26,666 nucleotides of DNA from an uncultured Ignavibacteria bacterium (GCA_937924675.1 CALEVL010000302.1:1-26666); one strand, 5' to 3'. Positions 7,873 to 16,149 are shown, counted from the stretch's first letter. Numbers and translations: made by a program. Notes: generated by a model from the sequence alone, not told the origin.

Positions 7873-8676
7873 ATGAAAACAGGAAAATTCGTCATCGCGC
7901 TTTTTGCAACAGTAGTTCTTCTATCCATCAGCATTTCCCTTCTTGCAGATATTGACGGACGAACCGGAAGAACAAGAAAGAGCTCAACATCGGGTTGCGG
8001 AAGTTGTCACGGTTCTTCGGCAACAACAGGCGTGAGCGTAACAATCAATGGTCCGGATACAGTTGTGGCAGGACAATCTGCTCAATATTCTATGATCATC
8101 ACAAGAACAGGAAAGACAGGAGCAGGAATTGATATAGCGGTGAGAAGAGGATCTCTAAGTGCAGTATCATCAGGTACCCGAGTGCAAAGCAGTGAGATTG
8201 TTCATAATGATGACCTGCCAATGAGCAATGGTACTATTACTGTTCTCTTTAACTATAATGCACCGGCCACAGTTGGATTGGATACTATATGGTCAACAGG
8301 AATTGCAACCAACAGTCTGGGAAATACAGGTGGAGATGAATGGAACTGGTCTGCAAACAGAAGCATTTATGTCAAACTTGCAACCGGCATCAACGGCACT
8401 TATTCTGAAGTGAAAGATTTCAATCTTAAGCAGAACTATCCGAATCCGTTCAATCCCTCAACAAGTATCGGATATGATATTCCGAAAGAGAGTTTTGTAG
8501 AACTTAGCATTTACGATGCTTCCGGAAAGATTGTGAGGACACTCATTAATGAGGAGAAGTTTGCAGGAAGTTATTCCATCACATTCGGCAGCGAAGGACT
8601 GGCAAGCGGAGTATATTACTATAAACTTACAGCAGGCGATTTTTCCAAGACAATGAAAATGGTTCTTCTCAAGTAA
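7873..8676 (+). CDS. T9SS-exported choice-of-anchor V type protein with CxxCH motif
   Basis: 267 aa. A signal peptide (about 1-25) is followed by GRTGRTRKSSTSGCGSCHG; the CxxCH at 42-46 is a heme c attachment motif and is typical of the choice-of-anchor V family, whose members have a Reeler-like beta-sandwich. Here the sandwich covers about residues 50-170. Residues 182-267 form the type A T9SS sorting domain (FNLKQNYPNPFNPST, then a beta-strand region ending SKTMKMVLLK), so the protein should cross the outer membrane by T9SS and be attached or released at the surface. Whether heme is bound is unknown. A sigma-54-like promoter lies 75-90 bp upstream. It is followed 208 bp later by another T9SS protein. 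Confidence 0.85.
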   Translation: MKTGKFVIALFATVVLLSISISLLADIDGRTGRTRKSSTSGCGSCHGSSATTGVSVTINGPDTVVAGQSAQYSMIITRTGKTGAGIDIAVRRGSLSAVSSGTRVQSSEIVHNDDLPMSNGTITVLFNYNAPATVGLDTIWSTGIATNSLGNTGGDEWNWSANRSIYVKLATGINGTYSEVKDFNLKQNYPNPFNPSTSIGYDIPKESFVELSIYDASGKIVRTLINEEKFAGSYSITFGSEGLASGVYYYKLTAGDFSKTMKMVLLK

Positions 8677-8884
8677 CAGGCACTCTGATTGTTGGTGAGA
8701 ATAGGAATGTTATTCATTTAATAAAATGAGTATGAAATTGTCCCTGCCTTCAGGCCGGGGCAAAGTCAGGGTGACATTCACTGACTCAGGAAGAAACATT
8801 GAAGCTCACGGTGATCATGGCAAGAAAAAGAAGTTTGAAAATAGAAATTGACATATGTAAGTTACAAAAGAGGAGGAGTTGAAA

Positions 8885-10297
8885 ATGAAACACATAATAT
8901 TATTGCTATTCCTAACCATAGCAACCGCAAGTACGCTCTCACAGGAAAGCTGGAACAGGATCTATTCCTCCGGCGAATGGCAGATAAAGGAATTCTACAA
9001 AGGCGGCCCGCAAAATTCTCAGAGACAGATTCTCATCAAGCATAACTGGAATTACGGATCAACAAGTCTCGAGAACGGGACGGTCAAGAAATATTTCAGA
9101 AACGGAAATTCATGGTATGAACCCGCCGGCGGCTTTCTTAGTACACAATGCGCTCAATGCGTTGATCCGCCCGTTGTTTGGACAGAATGCAGGGGAAGCG
9201 AATTCTTCATGATATCCCCAACGGATTCAAACTTCATAATGAGTTACAGGATAACTCTCTGCGCAATGTGTCCCGATGCAACCACATTGATTACCTGGAA
9301 TAACGGACTTAACTGGTCAAATTATTACAACATCTTTGGCGTGGGCGGTACTTTCATTCTTCCCAACGGGGGAGATTTTGACCCGACGAATAACTCTGTT
9401 CTGTACTACGGTTTCTCAAACACATTATCAGGATACCAAACAGCAATATTCAAGAGCACTAACCGCGGAATGAACTGGCAAATGACACAAGTGATCCCTG
9501 ATCTTCGCTACGCCGGAAATACCCAATGGGGATTCGGAACCGGAAATGGATTCATCGTTGTCAGTCCGTTAGATCCCGATTATGTATTTGCCAACCACCG
9601 TGATTATCTTATGCGAAGCACTGATGCAGGGAATTCTTTTTCGGGCACAGCATTGCCTGCACTGAAAGAACTTATATTTGATGTTTCCGGAAATAAGCTC
9701 TTCGGGATTATTTCAGATACAATCTATACATCTACAGACAACGGAACAAGCTGGACTGCAAGCACCACTCCTGTGCAGTACAATACTCTCGAACCGATAC
9801 AAAACAATGCAAACGTGTTGTTTGCCGGCTCAGACATTGGGCTTCACAGAAGTACGAACAGCGGACAGACATGGCATCTCTACAATAACACCTTTGCACC
9901 TTCAAAGAAGGTGATTGGAATTTGCAAAGATCCCGACAGCGGTGACACTCTGATTGTTTGCACTTCGGATGCTGTTTATAAGGTGTTCCGGGGTGAACTT
10001 ACAAATTATGCAAATGCTGAAACTATAACTCCGGGAGAATTTGTCCTCTATCAGAATTATCCAAACCCGTTCAACCCTGTAACCGTAGTCAGGTTCAACT
10101 GCCCGTTCAGTTCGCATGTTTCTTTAAGAGTATATGACGTGTTGGGAAGATTGGTTTCGGTTCTGTTTGAAGGTACAGCGGAAGCCGGCAGTAATGAGGC
10201 GCAATTCAATGCATCTCAGCTTAGCAGCGGAATTTACTTGTGCAGAATGGAAGCCGGGGACAATGTACAGACAATCAAAATGACTGTGACCAAATAG
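8885..10297 (+). CDS. T9SS-exported BNR/Asp-box beta-propeller protein
   Basis: 470 aa. Signal peptide at 1-19. The body has several Asp-box type repeats of the form S-T-x-x-G-x-x-W (STNRGMNW, STDNGTSW, STNSGQTW and the variant STDAGNSF), the mark of sialidase-like or YCF48-like beta-propellers; no enzyme active site could be assigned. Two Cys pairs (CAQC, CAMC) near residues 85-130 may form disulfides. Residues 384-470 are the type A T9SS sorting domain (GEFVLYQNYPNPFNPVT to IKMTVTK). The ATG at 8885 is chosen because AGGAGG at 8871-8876 lies eight bases before it; an in-frame TTG at 8879 is too close. Confidence 0.85.
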   Translation: MKHIILLLFLTIATASTLSQESWNRIYSSGEWQIKEFYKGGPQNSQRQILIKHNWNYGSTSLENGTVKKYFRNGNSWYEPAGGFLSTQCAQCVDPPVVWTECRGSEFFMISPTDSNFIMSYRITLCAMCPDATTLITWNNGLNWSNYYNIFGVGGTFILPNGGDFDPTNNSVLYYGFSNTLSGYQTAIFKSTNRGMNWQMTQVIPDLRYAGNTQWGFGTGNGFIVVSPLDPDYVFANHRDYLMRSTDAGNSFSGTALPALKELIFDVSGNKLFGIISDTIYTSTDNGTSWTASTTPVQYNTLEPIQNNANVLFAGSDIGLHRSTNSGQTWHLYNNTFAPSKKVIGICKDPDSGDTLIVCTSDAVYKVFRGELTNYANAETITPGEFVLYQNYPNPFNPVTVVRFNCPFSSHVSLRVYDVLGRLVSVLFEGTAEAGSNEAQFNASQLSSGIYLCRMEAGDNVQTIKMTVTK

Positions 10298-10314
10298 AAT
10301 TCTTGTCTCAAAGA

Positions 10315-10345
10315 TTAGAATTGCGAAAGGTTGATCGTATCTTTA
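10315..10345 (+). promoter_or_regulatory. Bacteroidota-type promoter candidate for the Crp/Fnr gene
   Basis: TTAG at 10315-10318, 19 bases, then TATCTTTA at 10338-10345; the consensus is TTTG-N19-TAnnTTTG, so each box has one mismatch. Transcription would start about 28 bp before the TTG start codon. Confidence 0.4.
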
Positions 10346-10380
10346 TAATTTCCGGAATCATCATTTGCACTTATTAATAC

Positions 10381-10965
10381 TTGAAAAACAACAGTATTCT
10401 TCGAAATATTTCGAAGCACATAAATCTCGACAAAGCCGAAGAGGAATCTTTTCTTTCACTTCTCATTTCAAAGAGCCTAAAGAAAAAAAAGTTTCTTCTG
10501 CAATCAGGAGATGTCTGCACACATTCCGCATTTGTCACTGCCGGCTGCTTGCGCGCTTATACTATTGATGAAAACGGCTTTGAGCATATTCTTCAATTCG
10601 CTCCGCCTGATTGGTGGATTGCTGACATGTATAGTCTCATTACTCAAAAGCCAGGCAATCTCTTTATTGAAGCGATGGAGGAATCAGACGTCCTGCTCTT
10701 GTCTAAAGATGATCAGGAAAAACTCTATCACGACATTCCTAAGTTTGAGAGATTTTTCAGGATCATCACGGAAAACTCTCTTGTTGCAAACAGGCAGCGT
10801 GTGATTGACAGTCTCAGCTTGAATGCAAAGCAGAGATATGAAAAATTCTGCTCCATATATCCTGCTGTATTCAATGCTATTCCTCAAAAGCATATTGCTT
10901 CTTACATTGGTGTTACACCGGAGTTTCTGAGCAAGTTGAAAGCAGGAGGGGGAGAGCAGAATTAG
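10381..10965 (+). CDS. Crp/Fnr family transcriptional regulator
   Basis: 194 aa. Residues about 25-115 form a cyclic-nucleotide-binding-type beta-roll (KKKKFLLQSGD, FVTAGCLRAYTIDENG, DWWIADMYSL); there are no FNR-type cysteines. The C-terminal helix-turn-helix reads IPQKHIASYIGVTPEFLSKLK, the usual form in the Bacteroidota subgroup of short Crp proteins. The end (AGGGEQN) departs from the RKK-type end common in the family, and the stop codon lies inside a heptamer array (10961-10995), so the last residues may have been changed by repeat insertion. The TTG at 10381 is the only start that gives the full domain; no Shine-Dalgarno is seen. A pirin gene follows; control of it is plausible but not shown. 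Confidence 0.88.
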   Translation: MKNNSILRNISKHINLDKAEEESFLSLLISKSLKKKKFLLQSGDVCTHSAFVTAGCLRAYTIDENGFEHILQFAPPDWWIADMYSLITQKPGNLFIEAMEESDVLLLSKDDQEKLYHDIPKFERFFRIITENSLVANRQRVIDSLSLNAKQRYEKFCSIYPAVFNAIPQKHIASYIGVTPEFLSKLKAGGGEQN

Positions 10966-10995
10966 GAATTAGGAATTAAAAAATAAGAATTGAAA
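10961..10995. repeat. Heptamer array at the 3' end of the Crp/Fnr gene
   Basis: Five 7-bp units: ATTAGGA, ATTAGGA, ATTAAAA, AATAAGA, ATTGAAA. The stop codon TAG (10963-10965) lies in the first unit. Confidence 0.85.
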
Positions 10996-11086
10996 ACTTC
11001 TGAAACCGTCCCATCGGGAACATTTATGACTTTCCCTACTTCATCAAGCAGCAAGAATTCAACTTTCCAGTTTGAGACGGGCAGGC

Positions 11087-11149
11087 AACTTTTAACTTTC
11101 AACTTTCAACTTTCAACTTTTAACTTTCAACTTTTAACTTTCAACTTTT
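11087..11149. repeat. Nine-unit heptamer array (AACTTTC/AACTTTT)
   Basis: Nine consecutive 7-bp units of AACTTTT or AACTTTC. It follows the GC box GACGGGCAGGC, also found beside the array at 12229-12290. It ends 15 bp before the -33 box of the pirin promoter. Confidence 0.9.
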
Positions 11150-11164
11150 TCTTAATCTAGATTA

Positions 11165-11195
11165 TTTGTCTGCCCACAAAATCTTCGTATCTTTG
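11165..11195 (+). promoter_or_regulatory. Bacteroidota-type sigma-A promoter for the pirin gene
   Basis: TTTG (11165-11168), exactly 19 bases, then TATCTTTG (11188-11195): a full match to the Bacteroidota consensus TTTG-N19-TAnnTTTG. The start of transcription would be near 11203, about 20 nt before the ATG. Confidence 0.75.
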
Positions 11196-11223
11196 TACAA
11201 CTAAAAACCTTAATCAACTAACA

Positions 11224-11943
11224 ATGGCAAACACAATAATTCACAAAGCAGACACAAGAGGACATGCAGATCACGGTTGGCTGAACGCTAATCATACATT
11301 CAGTTTTGCGGGTTACCAAGATCGGGAAAGAGTTCATTTCGGTGTGCTCAGAGTGCTTAACGATGACACGGTTGCCGGAGGTAAGGGCTTCGGCATGCAT
11401 CCGCATGACAATATGGAAATCATCACTATCCCGCTCGAAGGCGACCTTGAACATAACGACAACATGGGCAACTCTGAAGTGATAAGACACGGAGATGTGC
11501 AGGTAATGAGCGCGGGTACCGGAATTCTGCACAGCGAGTTCAATCACAATCCTGATAAACCGGTCAAGCTTCTGCAGATATGGCTCTATCCAAACAAGAA
11601 GAATGTCGAGCCGCGATATGATCAGATAACACTTGATCTCAATGACAGGCATAACAAATTTCAGCAGATCGTTTCACCAAATCCGGATGACGCAGGAACA
11701 TGGATCCATCAGGATTCTTGGTTTCATCTGGGAAAGTTTGATGCCGGTATGAAACAGAATTACAGCCTGAAGAAAAAAGGAAACGGAGTATATGCATTTG
11801 TGATCAGCGGAGATGTAACTATCGCAGGGAACGATCTGAGTGCAAGAGACGGTATGGGAATTACAGATACTGATTCGTTTGAAATTTCTACGCAGACAGA
11901 TTCAGAGGTTCTACTGATGGAAGTGCCGATGACTGTAAAATGA
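11224..11943 (+). CDS. Pirin family bicupin protein
   Basis: 239 aa, the usual length for YhhW-type pirins. The N-terminal cupin has the metal ligands H59 and H61 (MHPHDNMEI) and H103 and E105 (GTGILHSEFN); the opening block HGWLNANHTFSFAGY is family-typical. The C-terminal cupin (about 150-239) lacks the ligands, as expected. Members such as E. coli YhhW show quercetin 2,3-dioxygenase activity in vitro, but the natural role is unclear and often linked to stress or redox. A perfect Bacteroidota promoter lies just upstream and a Crp/Fnr regulator precedes it. Confidence 0.95.
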   Translation: MANTIIHKADTRGHADHGWLNANHTFSFAGYQDRERVHFGVLRVLNDDTVAGGKGFGMHPHDNMEIITIPLEGDLEHNDNMGNSEVIRHGDVQVMSAGTGILHSEFNHNPDKPVKLLQIWLYPNKKNVEPRYDQITLDLNDRHNKFQQIVSPNPDDAGTWIHQDSWFHLGKFDAGMKQNYSLKKKGNGVYAFVISGDVTIAGNDLSARDGMGITDTDSFEISTQTDSEVLLMEVPMTVK

Positions 11944-12004
11944 GATGCCAAAAATTCCATAATAGCTGAGTCGGTAATTCACTCACTGGGCAGATATAAA
12001 ATTC

Positions 12005-12061
12005 GCGTTCCCGCATCTTGCAACGAGAACTAACCAAAGTTTTCACAAAGATCGGGAACGC
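12005..12061. repeat. Inverted repeat between convergent genes
   Basis: GCGTTCCCG-C-ATC (12005-12017) pairs with GATCGGGAACGC (12050-12061) over 12 bp with one bulged base and a 32-nt loop. No T-run follows. It may be a terminator-like structure or a small palindromic element between the pirin and the converging aminotransferase gene. Confidence 0.5.
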
Positions 12062-12228
12062 AGTTGTTATGTGCGGAATGAAAACATTGCCAACCCCTCT
12101 CCCAAAGAAAACCTATGCTTTTAAAATTTTGACATCATATCAAATCTTAATATCCCTCTATCATCTCTGTGTAGCTCTGTGACTCTCAGTGTAACTCTGT
12201 GTAATTCTTCTTTCTGCGAGGAACAGAG

Positions 12229-12290
12229 ACCTCTCACCTCTCACCTCTCCCGTCTGCGCCGGGCAGGCAACTCATAACTCTCAACTTCTC
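12229..12290. repeat. Composite heptamer array with GC box overlapping the aminotransferase stop
   Basis: ACCTCTC three times (12229-12249), a GC box TCTGCGCCGGGCAGGC, then AACTCAT, AACTCTC and AACTTCTC (12269-12290). It resembles the GC box plus AACTTTY array at 11076-11149. The minus-strand stop TGA (12234-12236) and the last 16 or so codons of the aminotransferase lie inside it. Confidence 0.8.
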
Positions 12291-13406
12291 CACAGCTCTT
12301 TCCAGCGTTTCATCTTCTTTTGCAAAACAGAATCTCAACACCTTGTTATCTGTCTTATCTTTATAAAATGCTGACACCGGTATTGAAGCAACCTTCTTTT
12401 CACGCGTCAGTCTGACAGCGAAATCAAGGTCATTCTCATCCGAGATCGCCGAATAATCCAAAGTCTGAAAATATGTTCCTTCACACTTCAGCGGCGTGAA
12501 TTCAGTTACGGCAATCAATGAAAGAAACTTATCGCGCTTTGCCTGATAGAACTTACTCAGCTCTCTTATCCTGCCGGTATCTTTTATATATTCAGCAAGA
12601 GCAAACTGAAAAGGAGTTGATGTTGAAAATGTAAGAAACTGATGAATCTTCCTGAACTCTGATGTAAGATGTTCAGGAGCAGTACAGTAGCCGACTTTCC
12701 AGCCTGTAATGTGAAATGTTTTACCGAATGAAGAAACTACAAATGTCTTTTCAAAAAGCTCTTCATCGAGCAACATTGAGATATGCTTCTTTCCGTCAAA
12801 AATTATGTGCTCATAAACTTCATCACTCAAAATGTAAATATCACGCCCTTTCACAATTTCCTTTAGCATTGTGATATCATTCTCACTTATAACCGAACCC
12901 GATGGATTATTAGGAGAATTGATAATGATGAGTCTGGTTGAGGGATTAACTGCATCGTGTACTTTGTTCCAGTCAATTCGGTAATCAGGAAATGTGAGAG
13001 GTATGCGAACAGGAATACCCTGATTCAGCAGAACCGCCGGTTCGTATGAATCATAAGACGGATCAAACATTATCACTTCATCTCCGGAATTAACAATCAC
13101 GCTGATAGCTGCAAACAATGCCTCAGTAGCTCCTGATGTAACAGTTATCTCCTTCTCCGGATCGATCTTTGCGGAATACACGTCGCTGATCATAGCCGAG
13201 ATTCCTTCGCGCAGAGTCTTAACGCCGCTCATCAGCGCGTACTGATTATGTCCGTCTTTAACTGCCTTTGAAACAAGCTCATTCAATTCAGGGTCAACCG
13301 GAAAATCAGGAAATCCCTGCGAAAGATTTATTGCACCCTGCTCATTTGCAAGTGCAGACATAACACTGAAGATCGTCGTGCCGGTTGAAGACAACTTAGA
13401 TTTCAT
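12234..13406 (-). CDS. PLP-dependent class I/II aminotransferase, methionine/kynurenine aminotransferase type
   Basis: 390 aa. Fold-type I enzyme: INLSQGFPDFP near the start, the substrate-side motif SPNNPSG, LSDEVYEH (PLP-binding Asp and Tyr), and the Schiff-base lysine K229 in SSFGKTFHITGWKVGY. This set matches the YbdL group, which transaminates methionine and other amino acids with 2-oxo acids in the cytoplasm; substrate choice cannot be read from sequence. The normal enzyme seems to end near LRVM; the tail SCLPGADGRGER is encoded by a GC box and heptamer repeat and is unlikely to be functional. The ATG is preceded directly by another heptamer array, leaving no room for a Shine-Dalgarno. 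Confidence 0.93.
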   Translation of the reverse strand: MKSKLSSTGTTIFSVMSALANEQGAINLSQGFPDFPVDPELNELVSKAVKDGHNQYALMSGVKTLREGISAMISDVYSAKIDPEKEITVTSGATEALFAAISVIVNSGDEVIMFDPSYDSYEPAVLLNQGIPVRIPLTFPDYRIDWNKVHDAVNPSTRLIIINSPNNPSGSVISENDITMLKEIVKGRDIYILSDEVYEHIIFDGKKHISMLLDEELFEKTFVVSSFGKTFHITGWKVGYCTAPEHLTSEFRKIHQFLTFSTSTPFQFALAEYIKDTGRIRELSKFYQAKRDKFLSLIAVTEFTPLKCEGTYFQTLDYSAISDENDLDFAVRLTREKKVASIPVSAFYKDKTDNKVLRFCFAKEDETLERAVEKLRVMSCLPGADGRGER

Positions 13407-13407
13407 A

Positions 13408-13435
13408 ATTAGAAATTAGAAATTAAAAATTAGAA
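13408..13435. repeat. Heptamer array abutting the aminotransferase start codon
   Basis: ATTAGAA, ATTAGAA, ATTAAAA, ATTAGAA; begins two bases from the minus-strand ATG (13404-13406). It is the reverse complement in kind of the array at 13517-13544. Confidence 0.88.
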
Positions 13436-13516
13436 ATACGTATAAGACCCAACCGAAATTGGATCATCCAACCTACGCATTACTTGGCTCTGACATCAAA
13501 AGACACTGCAAATCTA

Positions 13517-13544
13517 TTTTTAATTTCTAATTTTTAATTTTTAA
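13517..13544. repeat. Heptamer array overlapping the SDR stop codon
   Basis: TTTTTAA, TTTCTAA, TTTTTAA, TTTTTAA. The minus-strand TAA stop of the SDR gene (13541-13543) is formed by the last unit. Confidence 0.88.
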
Positions 13545-14251
13545 TTGCTCTTAAAAGGGTTCGTTGCCCAGACAGTAACTTCCGGCACCATTCCCCTGTC
13601 ATCCATTTCAAGAAGCAATTTGATTGTGTGCGCGATCTCATCACTTGTAAGTTTGTTCGGGATCTCGTCACGTTCCTTTCGTTCTGTATTTGCAAAAGCC
13701 GTAGTAACCTCACTCGGATTGACCTGCATCACTCTTATGTTGAACGGCCGCAGTTCTGCCTGCCAGCACTCGGTCATGCTGCGAAGCGCAAATTTTGATG
13801 ATGAATAAATTGTGCCTCTTGCAAATCCTTTTAGAGACGCTGTCGAAGCTATGTTGATAATGTTGCCGCTCAGCTGCTTCTTAAATATTTCCGCGGCTTT
13901 CTTTGCCATCATAGCTGCCCCGAATACATTAACGGAATAGACCTTCATGAATGCTTCAACAGTCAGTTCTTCAATTGCCGGAAATTCTCCGATGCCGGCA
14001 TTGTTAACCAGGCAATCAAGACCGCCGAGTTTTTCAGCGACAATCTTATATGTCAATTCTATATCATCTTCCTTTGCCACATCGGCATGTATTGCAATAG
14101 AGTTTGTCTCTGCTGCAATTTTCTCGAGCTTTACTTTGTCTCTGCCCGTAATTGCAACTTTTGCGCCTTCTGCAGACAGCAGTTTTGCTGCAGCTTTACC
14201 AATACCGGAACTGCCGCCGGTGATCAGGATCCGTGAGTCTTTTATTTTCAT
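13541..14251 (-). CDS. Short-chain dehydrogenase/reductase (SDR), FabG-like
   Basis: 236 aa from the chosen ATG. Classical SDR with the nucleotide-binding TGGSSGIG (11-18), NNAG, the catalytic Ser in INIASTAS, and Y149 and K153 in YSSSKFAL. The residue after the second beta-strand (TGRDK) suggests NADPH. Such proteins reduce ketones or oxidise alcohols; the substrate is not predictable. The start at 14251 is chosen because the fold begins there; the frame runs 24 codons further up to 14323 without family features. A TATCTTTT box (14332-14339, minus) could be its -7 element. The end NPFKSN is normal and the stop falls in a heptamer array. Confidence 0.92.
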   Translation of the reverse strand: MKIKDSRILITGGSSGIGKAAAKLLSAEGAKVAITGRDKVKLEKIAAETNSIAIHADVAKEDDIELTYKIVAEKLGGLDCLVNNAGIGEFPAIEELTVEAFMKVYSVNVFGAAMMAKKAAEIFKKQLSGNIINIASTASLKGFARGTIYSSSKFALRSMTECWQAELRPFNIRVMQVNPSEVTTAFANTERKERDEIPNKLTSDEIAHTIKLLLEMDDRGMVPEVTVWATNPFKSN

Positions 14252-14369
14252 TGTTTTGATTTGATTATATGTTTTGTAAAAAGTTTTGATTTCAAACATG
14301 CATTGACTGCCTTTGTTACTCAAACAGTTGAAAAAGATAAAACAACCATGCTTATCTTTTCAAATCATA

Positions 14370-15440
14370 TCACTTCAGATACTTGAAATCAGTACCGCTC
14401 TTCAACTGTACAATAAATTCATAGAACAGTTTGATCGCATTCTGAATGTCATCCTTGTGTGCAATCTCAACAGTTGTATGCATATACTTTAGCGGCAGAG
14501 ATATGAGTGCCGAAGCAACTCCAAGATTTGAGTAAGCAAAAGCTTCGGTATCTGTATAAGTTTCCTGCGATGCTGCCTTGAGCTGATAGGGTATCTTATT
14601 CTTCTTTGCCGTATCAATCAGCATCTGAAGAAGGCTTCTGTGAACAGCCGGAGCAAATGAAACAACAGGACCCTTGCCGCACTTGATATCTCCGTCAGTT
14701 GCTTTGGTATAATTTGGATGCTGTGTATCATGAATGACATCAGTTACAATTGCAACATTGGGACTGATGTTCTTCGCAATCATCTTCGCCCCGCTGAGTC
14801 CGGTCTCTTCCTGAACTGAGTTTACAATGTAAACTCCGAATTTCGGTCTCTTCCTTTTTTCATGCAGCATTCTGGCAACCTCGGCAATTATGAATCCGCC
14901 TGCCCTGTTGTCCATTCCTCTGCCGGTATAATACTTTCCGTTCATGACCATGAATGAGTCCTCATAAGTAATTACAGTGCCGACATGAATCCCCAGCTTC
15001 TCGACTTCTTTTGCGGAATCACAGCCGCAATCTATAGAAAGGTCTGATAGCGCAAGAATCTGATCGTTCTTCCTGTTTCTGATCTGTATGGATGGCCAGG
15101 CGAACACACCTTTAACGATGCCGTTCTTCGTATGAATGTTAACTCTCTTAGCAGGCGCTATCTGATGATCCGTGTATCCGTTCCTGACAACGTTAAGCAT
15201 TCCCTCTGATGTAATATGACTTACATACCAGGATATCTCATCTGCATGTGCTTCGATAACAACTTTATATTCTGCATCGGGATTAATTACTCCAACTACA
15301 GTTCCGTATGTGTCGGAGAAACATGTGTCAACATACGGCTCAATATAGTCGAGCCAAAGTTTCTGTCCGTTGATCTCAAATCCCACGGGTGAAGCATTGT
15401 TAAGATATCTTTCAAGAAATTCAAAGCTTTCCTTTCTCAT
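14370..15440 (-). CDS. M42 family metallopeptidase (deblocking or tetrahedral aminopeptidase type)
   Basis: 356 aa. Two-metal M42 aminopeptidase: H65 and D67 in EAHADE, the bridging Asp in GRGMDNRAG, the catalytic Glu pair in VQEETG, an Asp in VTDVIHDT and the final His in YMHTTVE. Members form large dodecamers in the cytoplasm and remove N-terminal residues from peptides. The start has a strong Shine-Dalgarno, AAGGAGG, a few bases before the ATG. It lies 15 bp downstream of rpiA on the same strand, so the two are probably co-transcribed. Confidence 0.94.
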   Translation of the reverse strand: MRKESFEFLERYLNNASPVGFEINGQKLWLDYIEPYVDTCFSDTYGTVVGVINPDAEYKVVIEAHADEISWYVSHITSEGMLNVVRNGYTDHQIAPAKRVNIHTKNGIVKGVFAWPSIQIRNRKNDQILALSDLSIDCGCDSAKEVEKLGIHVGTVITYEDSFMVMNGKYYTGRGMDNRAGGFIIAEVARMLHEKRKRPKFGVYIVNSVQEETGLSGAKMIAKNISPNVAIVTDVIHDTQHPNYTKATDGDIKCGKGPVVSFAPAVHRSLLQMLIDTAKKNKIPYQLKAASQETYTDTEAFAYSNLGVASALISLPLKYMHTTVEIAHKDDIQNAIKLFYEFIVQLKSGTDFKYLK

Positions 15441-15455
15441 ATCATCCTCCTTGTT

Positions 15456-16148
15456 TTAAGTTTTATCCAATATTCTGATATTCTCTGCTTCTGCCAGCAC
15501 AGCCAAGTCTGCAATACCGCAAAAGATTCCGGTTTCAACAACACCGGTAATGAGCTTCAATTCTTTGTCAAGTGCCTGCGGATCCTTGATTGATCCTGTG
15601 TTCAGGTCAATTATAATATTTCCGCTGTCTGTCTTAAAAATCTGATTGTCTTTGATTCTGATAACAGGATTAAGGTCCATCTCATTAAGTATTCTGAAAA
15701 CCCGCTCATGTCCGAACGGAATAACTTCCAAAGGCAATGGAAATTTTCCCAATGTGTCAACTAGCTTTGATGAATCCGCGATCCAGATGTTTTTCTCTGA
15801 ATAGAGCGCGACTATCTTTTCAAACAATAAAGCTCCGCCGCCTCCTTTTATTCCGTTCAGTTGAGAATCAAGTTCATCCGCACCGTCTATCGTAAGATCA
15901 ATTGAATTGGTCTCGTCAAGTCTGATAAGCTTAATGCCGCATTCTTTGGCAAGCGCAGTTGTTGTGCTTGATGTTGAGACACATGTTATGTTAAGTCCTT
16001 CCTTAACAAGTTCACCAAGCCGGATAACAGCGTAATAAACAGTTGAGCCGGAACCAAGCCCGACTGTCATTCCATCTTCAACAAACTCTACGGCTTTGTT
16101 TGCCGCTGATTTTTTACCGAGTTCCTTTATGTTGCTCATTGAATTCAT
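15456..16148 (-). CDS. rpiA: Ribose-5-phosphate isomerase A
   Basis: 230 aa from M at 16148 (a second possible start, MSNIKE, is at 16139). Interconverts ribose 5-phosphate and ribulose 5-phosphate in the non-oxidative pentose phosphate pathway. Motifs: GLGSGST (30-36) phosphate loop, TIDGADE with the catalytic Asp, KGGGGALL and GHERV; length is normal. The frame stays open 25 codons upstream but that part overlaps the preceding gene and does not resemble RpiA. No Shine-Dalgarno is visible; translation may be coupled to the DUF3078 gene, whose stop (16150-16152) is next to this ATG. Confidence 0.95.
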   Translation of the reverse strand: MNSMSNIKELGKKSAANKAVEFVEDGMTVGLGSGSTVYYAVIRLGELVKEGLNITCVSTSSTTTALAKECGIKLIRLDETNSIDLTIDGADELDSQLNGIKGGGGALLFEKIVALYSEKNIWIADSSKLVDTLGKFPLPLEVIPFGHERVFRILNEMDLNPVIRIKDNQIFKTDSGNIIIDLNTGSIKDPQALDKELKLITGVVETGIFCGIADLAVLAEAENIRILDKT

Positions 16149-16149
16149 T

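Noticed and set aside
11087..11149. CRISPR array
   Set aside because: The 7-bp units are contiguous with no unique spacers.
11218..11652. 144-codon minus-strand frame over the pirin gene
   Set aside because: Antisense to a well-supported gene with a full-consensus promoter.
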